In this document: positions 43,950-52,330 of the stretch, in pieces
Layout: the number at the start of each line of letters is the position of its first letter
Position numbering within the stretch: position 1 is the stretch's first letter
Origin: Microbacterium sp. ACRRU
GTDB taxonomy: Bacteria > Actinomycetota > Actinomycetes > Actinomycetales > Microbacteriaceae
Reading direction: 5' to 3'
Length of the DNA: 64,000 nucleotides
NCBI RefSeq assembly: GCF_022346945.1
Contig: NZ_JAKRNI010000008.1
Location: forward strand, 1 to 64,000
Position numbers and translations under genes: made by a program
The notes under the pieces: model-generated
Database searches by the model: none
Seen by the model: only the letters and a program-made list of their open reading frames with translations
What the model was told of the DNA's origin: nothing

Positions 43950-46900
43950 GTGTCGTACCTGGCCGTGCTCAGCCTGCGCAACCGTGCGCTCATCGCCCTC
44001 GTCACGATCGTCGCCGCGGTCTTCGGCGGACTGGCGCTGACCAGCCTCAAGCAGGAACTGATCCCTTCGATCGAGTTCCCGCAGCTCGCCGTGGTCACCA
44101 CGTATCCCGGAGCGTCGCCCGAGGTGGTCGAGGCGGACGTGTCCACGCCGATCGAGAGCGCGATCCGCGGTGTGGAAGGGCTCGAATCGACGACCGCCAC
44201 GAGCACGACGAACTCGTCGATCGTGTCGGCCTCGTTCACGTACGGCACCGATCTGGCCGCGGCGCAGCAGAAGATCCTCGCGGCCATCGCGCGCATCGAC
44301 GACCAGCTGCCCGACTCGACCGACACGACGGTGGCCTCGGCGAGCATCGATGACTTCCCGGTCATCCAGCTCGCCGTCACGGGGTACTCCGATGCGCAGA
44401 CCATCCAGTCGACCCTGGAGTCGACGGTGGTGCCCGCCCTCGAGGATGTCGACGGCGTCAATGCCGCCCAGGTCGTCGGAGGCACCGGGCAGCGCGTCAC
44501 GATCACCCCCGATCCCGCCCGCCTGCAGGAGCGCGGCTTCAGCCAGCAGGCGATCTCCGATGCCCTCGACGCCAACGGCATCCTGTTCCCGGGCGGATCG
44601 GTCACCGAGGGCGACGAGACCCTCACGGTGCAGACGGGCGCCAAGCTCACCAGCGTCGACGAGATCGCCGCGCTGCCGCTCGTGCCGACCGACGCCGCAC
44701 AGGCGGCCGCGGGGCTGACGACCATCGGTGACGTCGCCGCGGTCGCTCAGCAGTCCGACCCGGTCACGACGCTGTCGCGCGTGAACGGTGAGCCCGCCCT
44801 GACCCTCGCGGTGACCAAGCTCCCGGCCGCCAACACCGTCGACGTCTCGCGCGGCGTGCTGGCCGCGATCCCCGACCTCGAGGCCTCGCTCGGGGGCGCG
44901 ACGTTCACGGTCGTGTTCGATCAGGCCCCGTTCGTCGAGCAGTCGATCGAGGCCCTCGCGCAAGAGGGGCTCCTCGGCTTGATCTTCGCCGTCGTGGTCA
45001 TCCTCATCTTCCTCATGTCGGTGCGCTCGACGCTCGTGACGGCGATCTCGATCCCCACGAGCGTGCTGGCGACCTTCGTCGGCCTTCAGGCGTTCGGATA
45101 CTCCCTCAACGTCCTCACCCTCGGCGCGCTCACGATCGCGATCGGACGCGTCGTCGACGACTCGATCGTGGTCATCGAGAACATCAAGCGTCACTACGTC
45201 GGGGACGCCGAGAAGATCCCCACCATCATCCGGGCTGTGCGCGAGGTGGCCGCGGCCATCACGGCCTCGACGATCACCTCGGTCGCGGTGTTCCTGCCGA
45301 TCGCCTTCGTCGGCGACGTCACGGGCGAGCTCTTCCGGCCGTTCTCCCTCACCGTCACGATCGCCATGACCGCGTCGCTGCTGGTCTCGCTCACGATCGT
45401 GCCCGTGCTGGCGTCGTGGTTCCTCCGGCCCGGCAAGGTCGTCCGGGATGCCGAGGGCAACCCCGTCGATCCCGAGTCGCCCACCGCTCCGCCCTCCCGC
45501 CTGCAGAAGGCCTACGTGCCGGTCCTGCGCTGGACCCTCCGCCACTCGTGGGCGACGCTCGGCCTGGCCGTGCTCGTGCTCGCCGGGACCGTGGCATCCG
45601 TCCCCCTGTTGAAGACCGACTTTCTCGGCGACTCGGGTCAGAACACCTTCACCGTCACGCAGAAGATCGGCGCCGCCCCGAGCCTGGATGCCGAGGACGC
45701 CGCCGCCCAGCGCGTCGAGGCGCTGCTGCGCGACATCCCGGGCGTCGAGACGGTGCAGACGTCCATCGGTTCCAGCGGGTCGGCTCTGCGGGACGCGTTC
45801 TCCGGCGGCGGGTCGGGCATCACGTACTCGATCACGTCGGAATCGGGCGTCGACCAGGTCGACCTGCGCGAACGCGTGCGCACCGCGGTGTCCGACCTCA
45901 CCGACGCCGGCGAGATCGAGGTCAGCGCGCAGGGCGCGGGCTTCGGGTCGAGCGACATCTCGGTGGACGTCACCGCCCCCGACGGCCAGACGCTGCAGGA
46001 GGCGACCGACGCGGTGATGTCGGGCCTGGACGGGCGCGAGGGCATCGGGCAGGTGGCGAGCAGCCTCTCCGCTTCGCTGCCGTTCGTCTCGGTGCGGGTG
46101 GACCGGGATGCCGCCGCCGAGCGGGGACTGTCCGAGGGAGCCGTGGGTGCGCTGGTGTCGGGCGCGATGCAGCCGCGCCAAGCCGGCACGGTCGAGATCG
46201 ACGGGCGCGGGGTCAGCGTGTACATCGCCTCGGACGACCCGCCCACGACGATCGACACCCTGCGGGCTCTCGAGATCCCGACCGCCCGTGGTCCCGTGCG
46301 CCTCGACGAGATCGCGACGGTGGAGACCAGCCAGACGCCCCCGAGCATCACGACCTCGCGCGGCCTGCGGACGGCGACCGTGACCGTCACCCCCACGACC
46401 GACGACCTCGGCAGCTCCTCGGCCAGTGTGCGCGAGGCGCTCGATGACGTGTCGCTGCCCGAAGGGGCCACGGCGGAACTCGGCGGTGTCGTGACCGATC
46501 AGCAGGACGCGTTCGGCCAGCTCGGGCTCGCCCTGCTGGCGGCGATCCTCATCGTGTATGTCGTGATGGTGGCGACGTTCAAGTCGCTACGGCAGCCGCT
46601 CGAGCTCCTCGTCTCGGTGCCGTTCGCGGCGACCGGCGCGATCCTGATGCTCCTCGTGACGGGGGTCCCGCTGGGCGTCGCGGGCATGATCGGCGCGCTC
46701 ATGCTGGTGGGCATCGTGGTGACGAACGCGATCGTCCTCATCGACCTCGTGAATCAGTACCGTGCGCGCGGATTGAGCGTGTTCGACGCCACGGTCGTCG
46801 GCGGAGCCCGGCGACTGCGCCCCATCCTGATGACGGCGCTGTCGGCGATCTTCGCGCTCGTGCCGATGGCGCTGGGCATCACCGGGCACGGGGGATTCAT

Positions 46901-47114
46901 CTCGCAGCCGTTGGCCGTCGTGGTGATCGGCGGGCTCGTGTCGTCGACGGTGTTGACGCTGCTCGTGCTGCCGACGCTGTACAACCTGGTCGAGGGTGCG
47001 AAGGAGCGCCGTGCGGCGCGACGCGCGGCCACGACGACGGGCGACGCCGACGAGAAGGAGCCGTCGACGGACGAGCACCCGCTGAGCCGACGCGAGCTGC
47101 GCGAGCGGCACTGA
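43950..47114 (+). CDS. RND efflux transporter (AcrB/SwrC-like)
   Basis: The 1054-residue pump exports drugs or surfactant-like compounds using protons. It has 12 membrane helices and two large external loops; proton-relay Asp403-Asp404 are in GRVVDDSIVVIEN. It lacks a membrane-fusion partner and resembles SwrC/YerP of Gram-positives. GTG 43950 follows GAAGGG; a GTG at 43887 would add 21 residues but lies on the -10 box. The C-terminal 30 residues are charged. Its end overlaps a convergent gene by 218 bases. Confidence 0.87.
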   Translation: MSYLAVLSLRNRALIALVTIVAAVFGGLALTSLKQELIPSIEFPQLAVVTTYPGASPEVVEADVSTPIESAIRGVEGLESTTATSTTNSSIVSASFTYGTDLAAAQQKILAAIARIDDQLPDSTDTTVASASIDDFPVIQLAVTGYSDAQTIQSTLESTVVPALEDVDGVNAAQVVGGTGQRVTITPDPARLQERGFSQQAISDALDANGILFPGGSVTEGDETLTVQTGAKLTSVDEIAALPLVPTDAAQAAAGLTTIGDVAAVAQQSDPVTTLSRVNGEPALTLAVTKLPAANTVDVSRGVLAAIPDLEASLGGATFTVVFDQAPFVEQSIEALAQEGLLGLIFAVVVILIFLMSVRSTLVTAISIPTSVLATFVGLQAFGYSLNVLTLGALTIAIGRVVDDSIVVIENIKRHYVGDAEKIPTIIRAVREVAAAITASTITSVAVFLPIAFVGDVTGELFRPFSLTVTIAMTASLLVSLTIVPVLASWFLRPGKVVRDAEGNPVDPESPTAPPSRLQKAYVPVLRWTLRHSWATLGLAVLVLAGTVASVPLLKTDFLGDSGQNTFTVTQKIGAAPSLDAEDAAAQRVEALLRDIPGVETVQTSIGSSGSALRDAFSGGGSGITYSITSESGVDQVDLRERVRTAVSDLTDAGEIEVSAQGAGFGSSDISVDVTAPDGQTLQEATDAVMSGLDGREGIGQVASSLSASLPFVSVRVDRDAAAERGLSEGAVGALVSGAMQPRQAGTVEIDGRGVSVYIASDDPPTTIDTLRALEIPTARGPVRLDEIATVETSQTPPSITTSRGLRTATVTVTPTTDDLGSSSASVREALDDVSLPEGATAELGGVVTDQQDAFGQLGLALLAAILIVYVVMVATFKSLRQPLELLVSVPFAATGAILMLLVTGVPLGVAGMIGALMLVGIVVTNAIVLIDLVNQYRARGLSVFDATVVGGARRLRPILMTALSAIFALVPMALGITGHGGFISQPLAVVVIGGLVSSTVLTLLVLPTLYNLVEGAKERRAARRAATTTGDADEKEPSTDEHPLSRRELRERH

Positions 47115-47949
47115 CCAGGACCGGGCGACGCCCCACGGCGTGAGCCCGCACCCGACGCGAGGGGCGCGACGCGAGCGCGGTGGCTGCCGCGGGCGCGGTG
47201 ACGCGGGCCGATGCGGCGCGGGTCGCGGTGGCGCGGGTCGGCGCGGGTGCGGGGACGACCTCGGCTCGCACCGCGGCTCCGGCGAGGCAGTGGGTGAAGA
47301 CGCCCGACCACACGAACATCGCGCTGAAGGCGATCACCTCGAACAGCGCGAGGTTGATGGTGGCGGTGACGAAGAGCCAGGCCCCGGCGAACAGGAACAC
47401 GAATACCGACGACGTCGTCACGACGAGGCGCCGGGGCAGGCGGTGCAGCAGGAACGGCGACGTGAGCAGGAGCGCCGCGAACCCGAGCACCATCATCCCG
47501 GCGACCTTGTCGTGCAGATCCTTGTTCGTGTTCAGGGGGATGCAGCCCACGAGCGCCAGGTTGACGCCGATCACGGTGAGGAAGACGGCCGCCGATGTCG
47601 CCGCTCCTCGTCGGCCCGCGCGGCGCCCGAGCCGGCGGAGATCGCGACGGACGCGCACGGCGAAGACGACGACGAGCGAGCCGCCCACCTTCAGCGTCGT
47701 GTTGAAGAAGGCGGCGGAGAGATCTCCGAAGATGCCGAGCTGGCTGAAGTGCAGCTGCCACCACAGCGGATCGGTCGTCGTGAGGATGGAGGCCAGGATG
47801 CCACCGACCAGGACGACCAGGACGAGACCCGCCAGGTGCATGGTCGGCACGTCGTCGATGCGCCGGGTGAGGCGCCGTCCGAGGGCAGGGAGGACGGGAG
47901 AAGGGACGGCGGGGCGGACCACGATGCTCATGTCGGGCACTTTCGTCAT
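46897..47949 (-). CDS. DUF998-like membrane protein with long low-complexity tail
   Basis: The first 230 residues hold about six helices and look like DUF998 (LAGLVLVVLVGGILASIL, FFNTTLKVGGSLVVV, CIPLNTNKDLHDKVAGMMVLG). After CLAGAAVRAEVV comes a 120-residue Pro/Ala/Thr/Arg-rich tail; its last 72 residues are antisense to the RND pump. The true C-terminus may be shorter if a frameshift hides a stop. Start may be ATG 47949 or 47931. Function unknown. Confidence 0.6.
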   Translation of the reverse strand: MTKVPDMSIVVRPAVPSPVLPALGRRLTRRIDDVPTMHLAGLVLVVLVGGILASILTTTDPLWWQLHFSQLGIFGDLSAAFFNTTLKVGGSLVVVFAVRVRRDLRRLGRRAGRRGAATSAAVFLTVIGVNLALVGCIPLNTNKDLHDKVAGMMVLGFAALLLTSPFLLHRLPRRLVVTTSSVFVFLFAGAWLFVTATINLALFEVIAFSAMFVWSGVFTHCLAGAAVRAEVVPAPAPTRATATRAASARVTAPAAATALASRPSRRVRAHAVGRRPVLVSAARAARVGSAGARPSTAPSRRRRPSSWPRVAPHGAPSHPRPGCTASAARAASTPSTTRARRSPRRPTAAR

Positions 47950-48135
47950 GGACGGATCGGGCGTCCCCCTGCACCGCGAGACCCCAGCCCCCGTCGGCTC
48001 ATTCGGGTAGAGCCGGGGAACGATGGTCCTCGGTCCTCCCGGCAGCGACGGAATCCGTCAAGGGAATGGTAACTTTCCCCGCCACCTCATAGGAAAGGTC
48101 TTGCCTGGAAATTTCCCAGATCGTAAAGGAAATCC

Positions 48136-48159
48136 TTTGTCCCCCATTTGGGGGACAAA
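48136..48159 (-). terminator. Perfect palindrome ending the galM transcript
   Basis: TTTGTCCCCCA and TGGGGGACAAA are perfect 11-base arms around TT, starting 5 bases past the galM stop. On the minus strand the hairpin is followed by AAAGGATTTCC, giving some T-richness. It could equally be an operator, since three other dyads follow within 80 bases. Confidence 0.6.
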
Positions 48160-48164
48160 TCACC

Positions 48165-49070
48165 TCATCCGCGGTAAGAGACACCCCATTCCCGACGCAG
48201 ATCGTGTCCGGTCTCGAGGGTGATCAGGTCGATGCCCGTGGCGAACGCGTTCGCGGGCGCGGTCATCGGCTCGATCGCGACCGCGAGCGGGTGCCCGGGG
48301 TAGCGGTCGGTGGTGAAGACCTGGGCCCATCCGAACCCCGCGTCCTGCCAGAGCTCCACGCGCCGGCCATCGGGTGCCGTGAGCGTGTGGTGCGCCCGCC
48401 CGTCGGCATCCCGGTCCAGTCCGCGGTAGGCGTTGTCGAGAGTGACATCGCCGAGCCGGCGCCCGGGACGCAGGTCGGTGGCCTCGTCGACCGGGACCTC
48501 GTCGACCGGCAGTTTGCGCTCGTCGAGCACGAGGGTCGTCGTCCCGGTGGAGTGGATCACGAGGTCTTCCGTGGGCACACCGCCGATCTGCAGGTACGGG
48601 TGGATGCCGAGCGCCACCGGCGCGGCGTCGGCACCGACGTTCTCGATGACGTGGGCCACGTGCAGGCCGTCGTCGAGCAGAGTGAAGGTCACGCGGGTGC
48701 GCAGATGGAAGGGGTATCCCGTCTGCGGAACGACGTCCGCTCCGAGCACGAGCCGCTGATCCGACGTCTCGAGCACGGTGTAGCTGGCGAAGCGCAGGAG
48801 TCCGTGGCTGGCGTTGCCGAGGGCGGGCTCGCTGACGGCCAGCTGCCGATCGACGCCCTGGAAGGTGTATTTGCCCCCGCGGATGCGATTGGGCCACGGC
48901 ACCAGGACGACCCCCGAAGCGGCGGGCGTCGGGATGTCGTCGGCGTACCGCGGGACGAGGTCGACCCCGTCGACGGTGAGAGCGCGAAGGGCGGCGCCTA
49001 CCTGCGCGATCTCGGCGGACGCGCGGGGGCCGCGGAGATGAAAACGGTGGCCGGTGGGATCGGCGGTCAT
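48165..49070 (-). CDS. galM: Aldose 1-epimerase (galactose mutarotase family)
   Basis: The 301-residue enzyme interconverts alpha and beta sugars. It shows GVVLVPWPNRIRGGKYTF, the catalytic His in NASHGLLR, HPYLQIGG with the second His, and the C-terminal catalytic Glu in AIEPMTAPANAF. Length is normal. Which sugar it serves is unknown; cellobiose-derived glucose is possible. The ATG overlaps the stop of the monooxygenase gene by 4 bases. Confidence 0.88.
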   Translation of the reverse strand: MTADPTGHRFHLRGPRASAEIAQVGAALRALTVDGVDLVPRYADDIPTPAASGVVLVPWPNRIRGGKYTFQGVDRQLAVSEPALGNASHGLLRFASYTVLETSDQRLVLGADVVPQTGYPFHLRTRVTFTLLDDGLHVAHVIENVGADAAPVALGIHPYLQIGGVPTEDLVIHSTGTTTLVLDERKLPVDEVPVDEATDLRPGRRLGDVTLDNAYRGLDRDADGRAHHTLTAPDGRRVELWQDAGFGWAQVFTTDRYPGHPLAVAIEPMTAPANAFATGIDLITLETGHDLRREWGVSYRG

Positions 49071-49699
49071 GGCGAGGGCTTTCGGGAACGGGGTGGGCGC
49101 TGCAACCAGGGTCGCAGCAGGCGCGTCACCCACGGAAGCACGGCGTAGGTCATCACGGGGGTCAGCAGCAGCGTCGTCGCCAGAACGCGGAGCGGGAGCG
49201 GGATCTCGGCGAAACCGGGAACGAATCCCAGCAGCCAGCTGGCAAGGAGGTTGGTCGGGAAGAAACCCACCCAGATCGCCACGGCCTGCTTCCACCGGGG
49301 TGGCGCGACCGGGACAGGCTGCTGCACGGTCTGGGTCGTGGCATCCGTCCCGCTCCGCGTCTCGACGTGCAACGCGAGGGGCGCGTCGAACCAGCCCTCG
49401 ATGCCGGTGCGGCGTTCGACCCGCTCCTCGCGTGCGAAGGGGCGACCGGAATCGAGCCACCACTGCCGTTGCGCGGAGGTCTCCCACCCCTCCAGCGTCG
49501 CGATGTCACGGAAGCGGTAGAGCATGTACCAGAGGTCGCTGTCTTCGCCCGCGCGCACCCAGCCCGAGCCGAGAAAGCCGGGGAAGGCGGTCGCGAGGTC
49601 GGTTCCGGCCTGCATCCAGGAGGTCGCTTCGGCGGTGCGCACGGGATCGATGCGCCGCTCGATCGCCACCGTGATGGGGTGGGCGTCGGTGTCTGCCAT
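49067..49699 (-). CDS. Antibiotic biosynthesis monooxygenase-domain membrane protein
   Basis: The N-terminal 95 residues of this 210-residue protein form an ABM-type ferredoxin-like fold (ITVAIERRIDPVRTAEATSW, LWYMLYRFRDIATLEGWETS). Two or three membrane helices follow (AVAIWVGFFPTNLLASWLLGF and LRVLATTLLLTPVMTYAVLPWV, each quoted here only as recognisable blocks near 140-165 and 170-195). Such fusions are common in actinobacteria; function is unknown. It is the upstream, coupled gene of galM. Confidence 0.75.
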   Translation of the reverse strand: MADTDAHPITVAIERRIDPVRTAEATSWMQAGTDLATAFPGFLGSGWVRAGEDSDLWYMLYRFRDIATLEGWETSAQRQWWLDSGRPFAREERVERRTGIEGWFDAPLALHVETRSGTDATTQTVQQPVPVAPPRWKQAVAIWVGFFPTNLLASWLLGFVPGFAEIPLPLRVLATTLLLTPVMTYAVLPWVTRLLRPWLQRPPRSRKPSP

Positions 49700-50082
49700 G
49701 TCTCCATCTTCGTGCAGGAACCGGGCGTGGCACCGGGCTCCGGGGGCGGTGTGGCGTGCCGAGAACAGGGGATGCGGCGAGAACAGGGCGATGGGGGCGG
49801 CATCGGCCTGTTTCGGGTGCATTGCCTGTTCTGGCGACGGATGCCGCGGCCGTGGACCGGAGCATGGATGCCATTCCCAGGCCGGACCTGTACCGTTGGT
49901 GGGTCGGCTCTGGACACCGTGCGTGATGCGCGGATGGGTTTGTGAGTCCAAGGGGCCGATGGAGAGAACGCGATCGCGTCTCGACCATCACTAGTGAATG
50001 GCCCCCGGCCGACGGATGTCCGGGTTTGCATCGCCGTGCGGTGCAGCTGTTTCGCGCGAACAGAACCCAGAAGGACACACCC
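49700..50082. other. 383-base divergent region before the helicase
   Basis: No gene seen. CCGAGAACAGGGGATGC (49759-49775) pairs with 49800-49816, and GCGAGAACAGGGCGATG with a near-complement around 49819-49835, so two hairpins interleave. Promoters for the monooxygenase (minus) and the helicase (plus) must lie here. The helicase leader may exceed 150 bases, as is common for cold-inducible DEAD-box genes, but I cannot place its start. Confidence 0.5.
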
Positions 50083-52278
50083 ATGCCCAAGAACAAGAAG
50101 CCCGCCGGCGGCCGCGCCGCGAAGAACTTCGAGCCCCGCTACGGCGCGAAGACGTCGTTCCAGGACCGCAAGCGTCGGCCCGGAACCGACGCCCCCGCCA
50201 AGCCCGGGAGCAAGAGCCCGAACCACCGCGGCTACCGCGCGCCCGAGGCCGACGCCGCCCCCGCCAAGGCCCGATGGACTGCGCAGGAGCGCGCGGGTCG
50301 CGACGAGGCGCGCGGCATCCGCAGCCAGGCCCGCGGCGGCGAGCGTTTTGCGCGACCCGATCGGGATGCCGGCGCCCGTGGCCGTGATGACCGCGACGCC
50401 CGTTCGTTCGATCGCCGGGATGATCGTCCGGCGCGTTCGTTCGATCGCAGCGACCGCCCGGCGCGTTCGTTCGACCGCCGTGACGACCGCCCGGCGCGTT
50501 CGTTCGATCGCAGCGATCGCCCGGCCCGTGACGACCGTCCGGCGCGTTCGTTCGATCGCCGCGACGACCGTCCGGCGCGTTCGTTCGACCGCCGTGACGA
50601 CCGCGCTGCGCGTTCGTTCGATCGCAGCGATCGCGCGGCCCGCGATGACCGTCCGGCGCGTTCGTTCGATCGCAGCGATCGCCCGGCCCGTGACGACCGC
50701 CCGGCGCGTTCGTTCGATCGCCGTGACGACCGTCCGGCGCGTTCGTTCGACCGCAGCGATCGCCCGGCCCGCGATGACCGTCCGGCGCGTTCGTTCGACC
50801 GCAGCGATCGCCCGGCCCGCGGCGACCGCCCGGTACGTTCGTTCGACCGCAGCAATCGCCCCGCCCGCGATGACCGTCCGGCGCGTTCGTTCGACCGCCG
50901 CGATGATCGCCCCGCGCGTGACGATCGCCCCGCGCGCTCGTTCGAGCGCCGCGACGACCGTCCCCGCCGCACCGACGGACCCAACCGCTCGGATTGGAAT
51001 GCGTCCCCGGCGCGCTCGGCCGAGCACGAGCAGCGTGTCGACGTCGTGCACGAGCGCCTGCAGGCGGAAGCCGTCGATGCGGCGACCGTGGCCGAGGCGA
51101 GCTTCGCCGACCTGGGGCTCGGTGACAACATCGTGCGCGCTCTCGCGGGTCTGGGTGCCGCGAGCCCATTCCCGATCCAGGCGGCCACGGTGACTCCGAT
51201 CCTCGAGGGTCGCGACGTCCTCGCGCGCGGTCGCACCGGGTCGGGCAAGACCATCGCCTTCGGCGCCCCGATGGTCGAGAGCATCCTCCGCGCGCAGGCG
51301 GGAAAGAAGCGCGAGTTCGGCCGGGCGCCGAAGGCGCTCATTCTCGCCCCCACGCGCGAGCTCGCGCTGCAGATCGACCGCACCGTCCAGGTGATCGCGC
51401 GCAGCGTGGGGCTGTTCACGACGCAGGTGTACGGCGGTGTGCCGCAGGCGCGCCAGGTCGGCGCGCTCAAGAAGGGCGTCGACATCGTCATCGGCACCCC
51501 CGGCCGCATCGAAGACCTGCTGAACCAGGGCAAGCTCGACCTCTCCGACGTGCAGATCGCGGTGCTGGACGAGGCCGACCACATGTGCGAGCTCGGGTTC
51601 CTCGAGCCGGTGCAGCGGATCCTCCGCGCGACGGCGGACGGGAGCCAGAAGCTGCTCTTCTCCGCGACGCTCGACCGCGAGGTCGCGGCGCTCGTCGACG
51701 AGTTCCTCGTCGAGCCGGCGGTATACGAGGTCGCTGGCGAGGACCAGGACTCGGGCACCATCGATCACCGCGTCCTCGTCATCGATCACCGTGACAAGGC
51801 CGAGATCCTCGGCTCGCTCGTCGATCGCGACGGCAAGACGCTCGTCTTCGCCCGCACCCGCGCCTACGCCGAGATGCTCGCGGAACAGTTCGACGAGGCC
51901 GGCATCGCTGCGGTCGCCCTGCACGGCGACCTCAACCAGCAGAAGCGCACGCGCAACCTGGAGAAGCTCACCTCGGGCCGCGTCAACGTGCTCGTGGCCA
52001 CGGACGTCGCCGCTCGCGGCATCCATGTCGACGACATCGATCTGGTGATCCAGGCCGACGCCCCCGACGAGTACAAGACCTACCTGCACCGCTCCGGGCG
52101 CACCGGGCGCGCCGGTCGTCGCGGAACGGTCGTGACGCTCATTACGCGTCAGCGGCGTCGTCGGATGACCGAGCTGCTGGATCGCGCCGAGATCGAGGCC
52201 CCCTTCGAGGAGACCCAGCTCGGCGACGACCTCCTCGAGGAGCTGGCGGGCCGTCAGCTCTCCGACGTCACGTCGTAA
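50083..52278 (+). CDS. DEAD-box RNA helicase with RSFDR-repeat N-terminus
   Basis: The 731-residue protein unwinds RNA with ATP. The helicase core spans about residues 345-720: Q motif FPIQAATVTPI, Walker A GRTGSGKT near 386, DEAD at 496-499, SAT in LLFSATL and HRSGRTGRAG. Before it, residues 105-296 carry 14 copies of the core RSFDR within (R-P-A-R-S-F-D-R-S/R-D) units, strongly charged and probably disordered. That region may bind RNA or drive condensates; inference. AAGGA precedes the ATG at 50083. Confidence 0.92.
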   Translation: MPKNKKPAGGRAAKNFEPRYGAKTSFQDRKRRPGTDAPAKPGSKSPNHRGYRAPEADAAPAKARWTAQERAGRDEARGIRSQARGGERFARPDRDAGARGRDDRDARSFDRRDDRPARSFDRSDRPARSFDRRDDRPARSFDRSDRPARDDRPARSFDRRDDRPARSFDRRDDRAARSFDRSDRAARDDRPARSFDRSDRPARDDRPARSFDRRDDRPARSFDRSDRPARDDRPARSFDRSDRPARGDRPVRSFDRSNRPARDDRPARSFDRRDDRPARDDRPARSFERRDDRPRRTDGPNRSDWNASPARSAEHEQRVDVVHERLQAEAVDAATVAEASFADLGLGDNIVRALAGLGAASPFPIQAATVTPILEGRDVLARGRTGSGKTIAFGAPMVESILRAQAGKKREFGRAPKALILAPTRELALQIDRTVQVIARSVGLFTTQVYGGVPQARQVGALKKGVDIVIGTPGRIEDLLNQGKLDLSDVQIAVLDEADHMCELGFLEPVQRILRATADGSQKLLFSATLDREVAALVDEFLVEPAVYEVAGEDQDSGTIDHRVLVIDHRDKAEILGSLVDRDGKTLVFARTRAYAEMLAEQFDEAGIAAVALHGDLNQQKRTRNLEKLTSGRVNVLVATDVAARGIHVDDIDLVIQADAPDEYKTYLHRSGRTGRAGRRGTVVTLITRQRRRRMTELLDRAEIEAPFEETQLGDDLLEELAGRQLSDVTS
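50395..50970 (+). repeat. Coding tandem repeats in the helicase gene
   Basis: A roughly 30-base unit built on GGCGCGTTCGTTCGATCGC and GACGACCGTCCGGCGC is repeated 14 times with variable spacers. It encodes the RSFDR tract. Units are nearly identical at DNA level, so slippage and recombination could change copy number. Confidence 0.85.
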
Positions 52279-52288
52279 GCGCCATCAC

Positions 52289-52323
52289 GACAGCCCCGTC
52301 CGCCGTGAGCGGGCGGGGCTGTC
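52289..52323. terminator. Bidirectional terminator
   Basis: GACAGCCCCG and CGGGGCTGTC, extended by one G-T and four more pairs, form a 15-pair stem with a CGTGA loop. It lies in the gap between the convergent helicase and radical SAM genes, 10 bases past the helicase stop. Confidence 0.85.
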
Positions 52324-52330
52324 GGCGTCT

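Noticed and set aside
50395..50970. CRISPR-like regularly spaced repeats
   Set aside because: Repeats are in frame, encode the RSFDR tract and have no unique spacers or cas genes.
49162..52089. A 975-residue frame antisense to the DEAD-box helicase with repeats such as AAIERTRRTV
   Set aside because: The repeats mirror the coding repeats on the plus strand; no ribosome-binding site, and the helicase motifs on the other strand are unequivocal.
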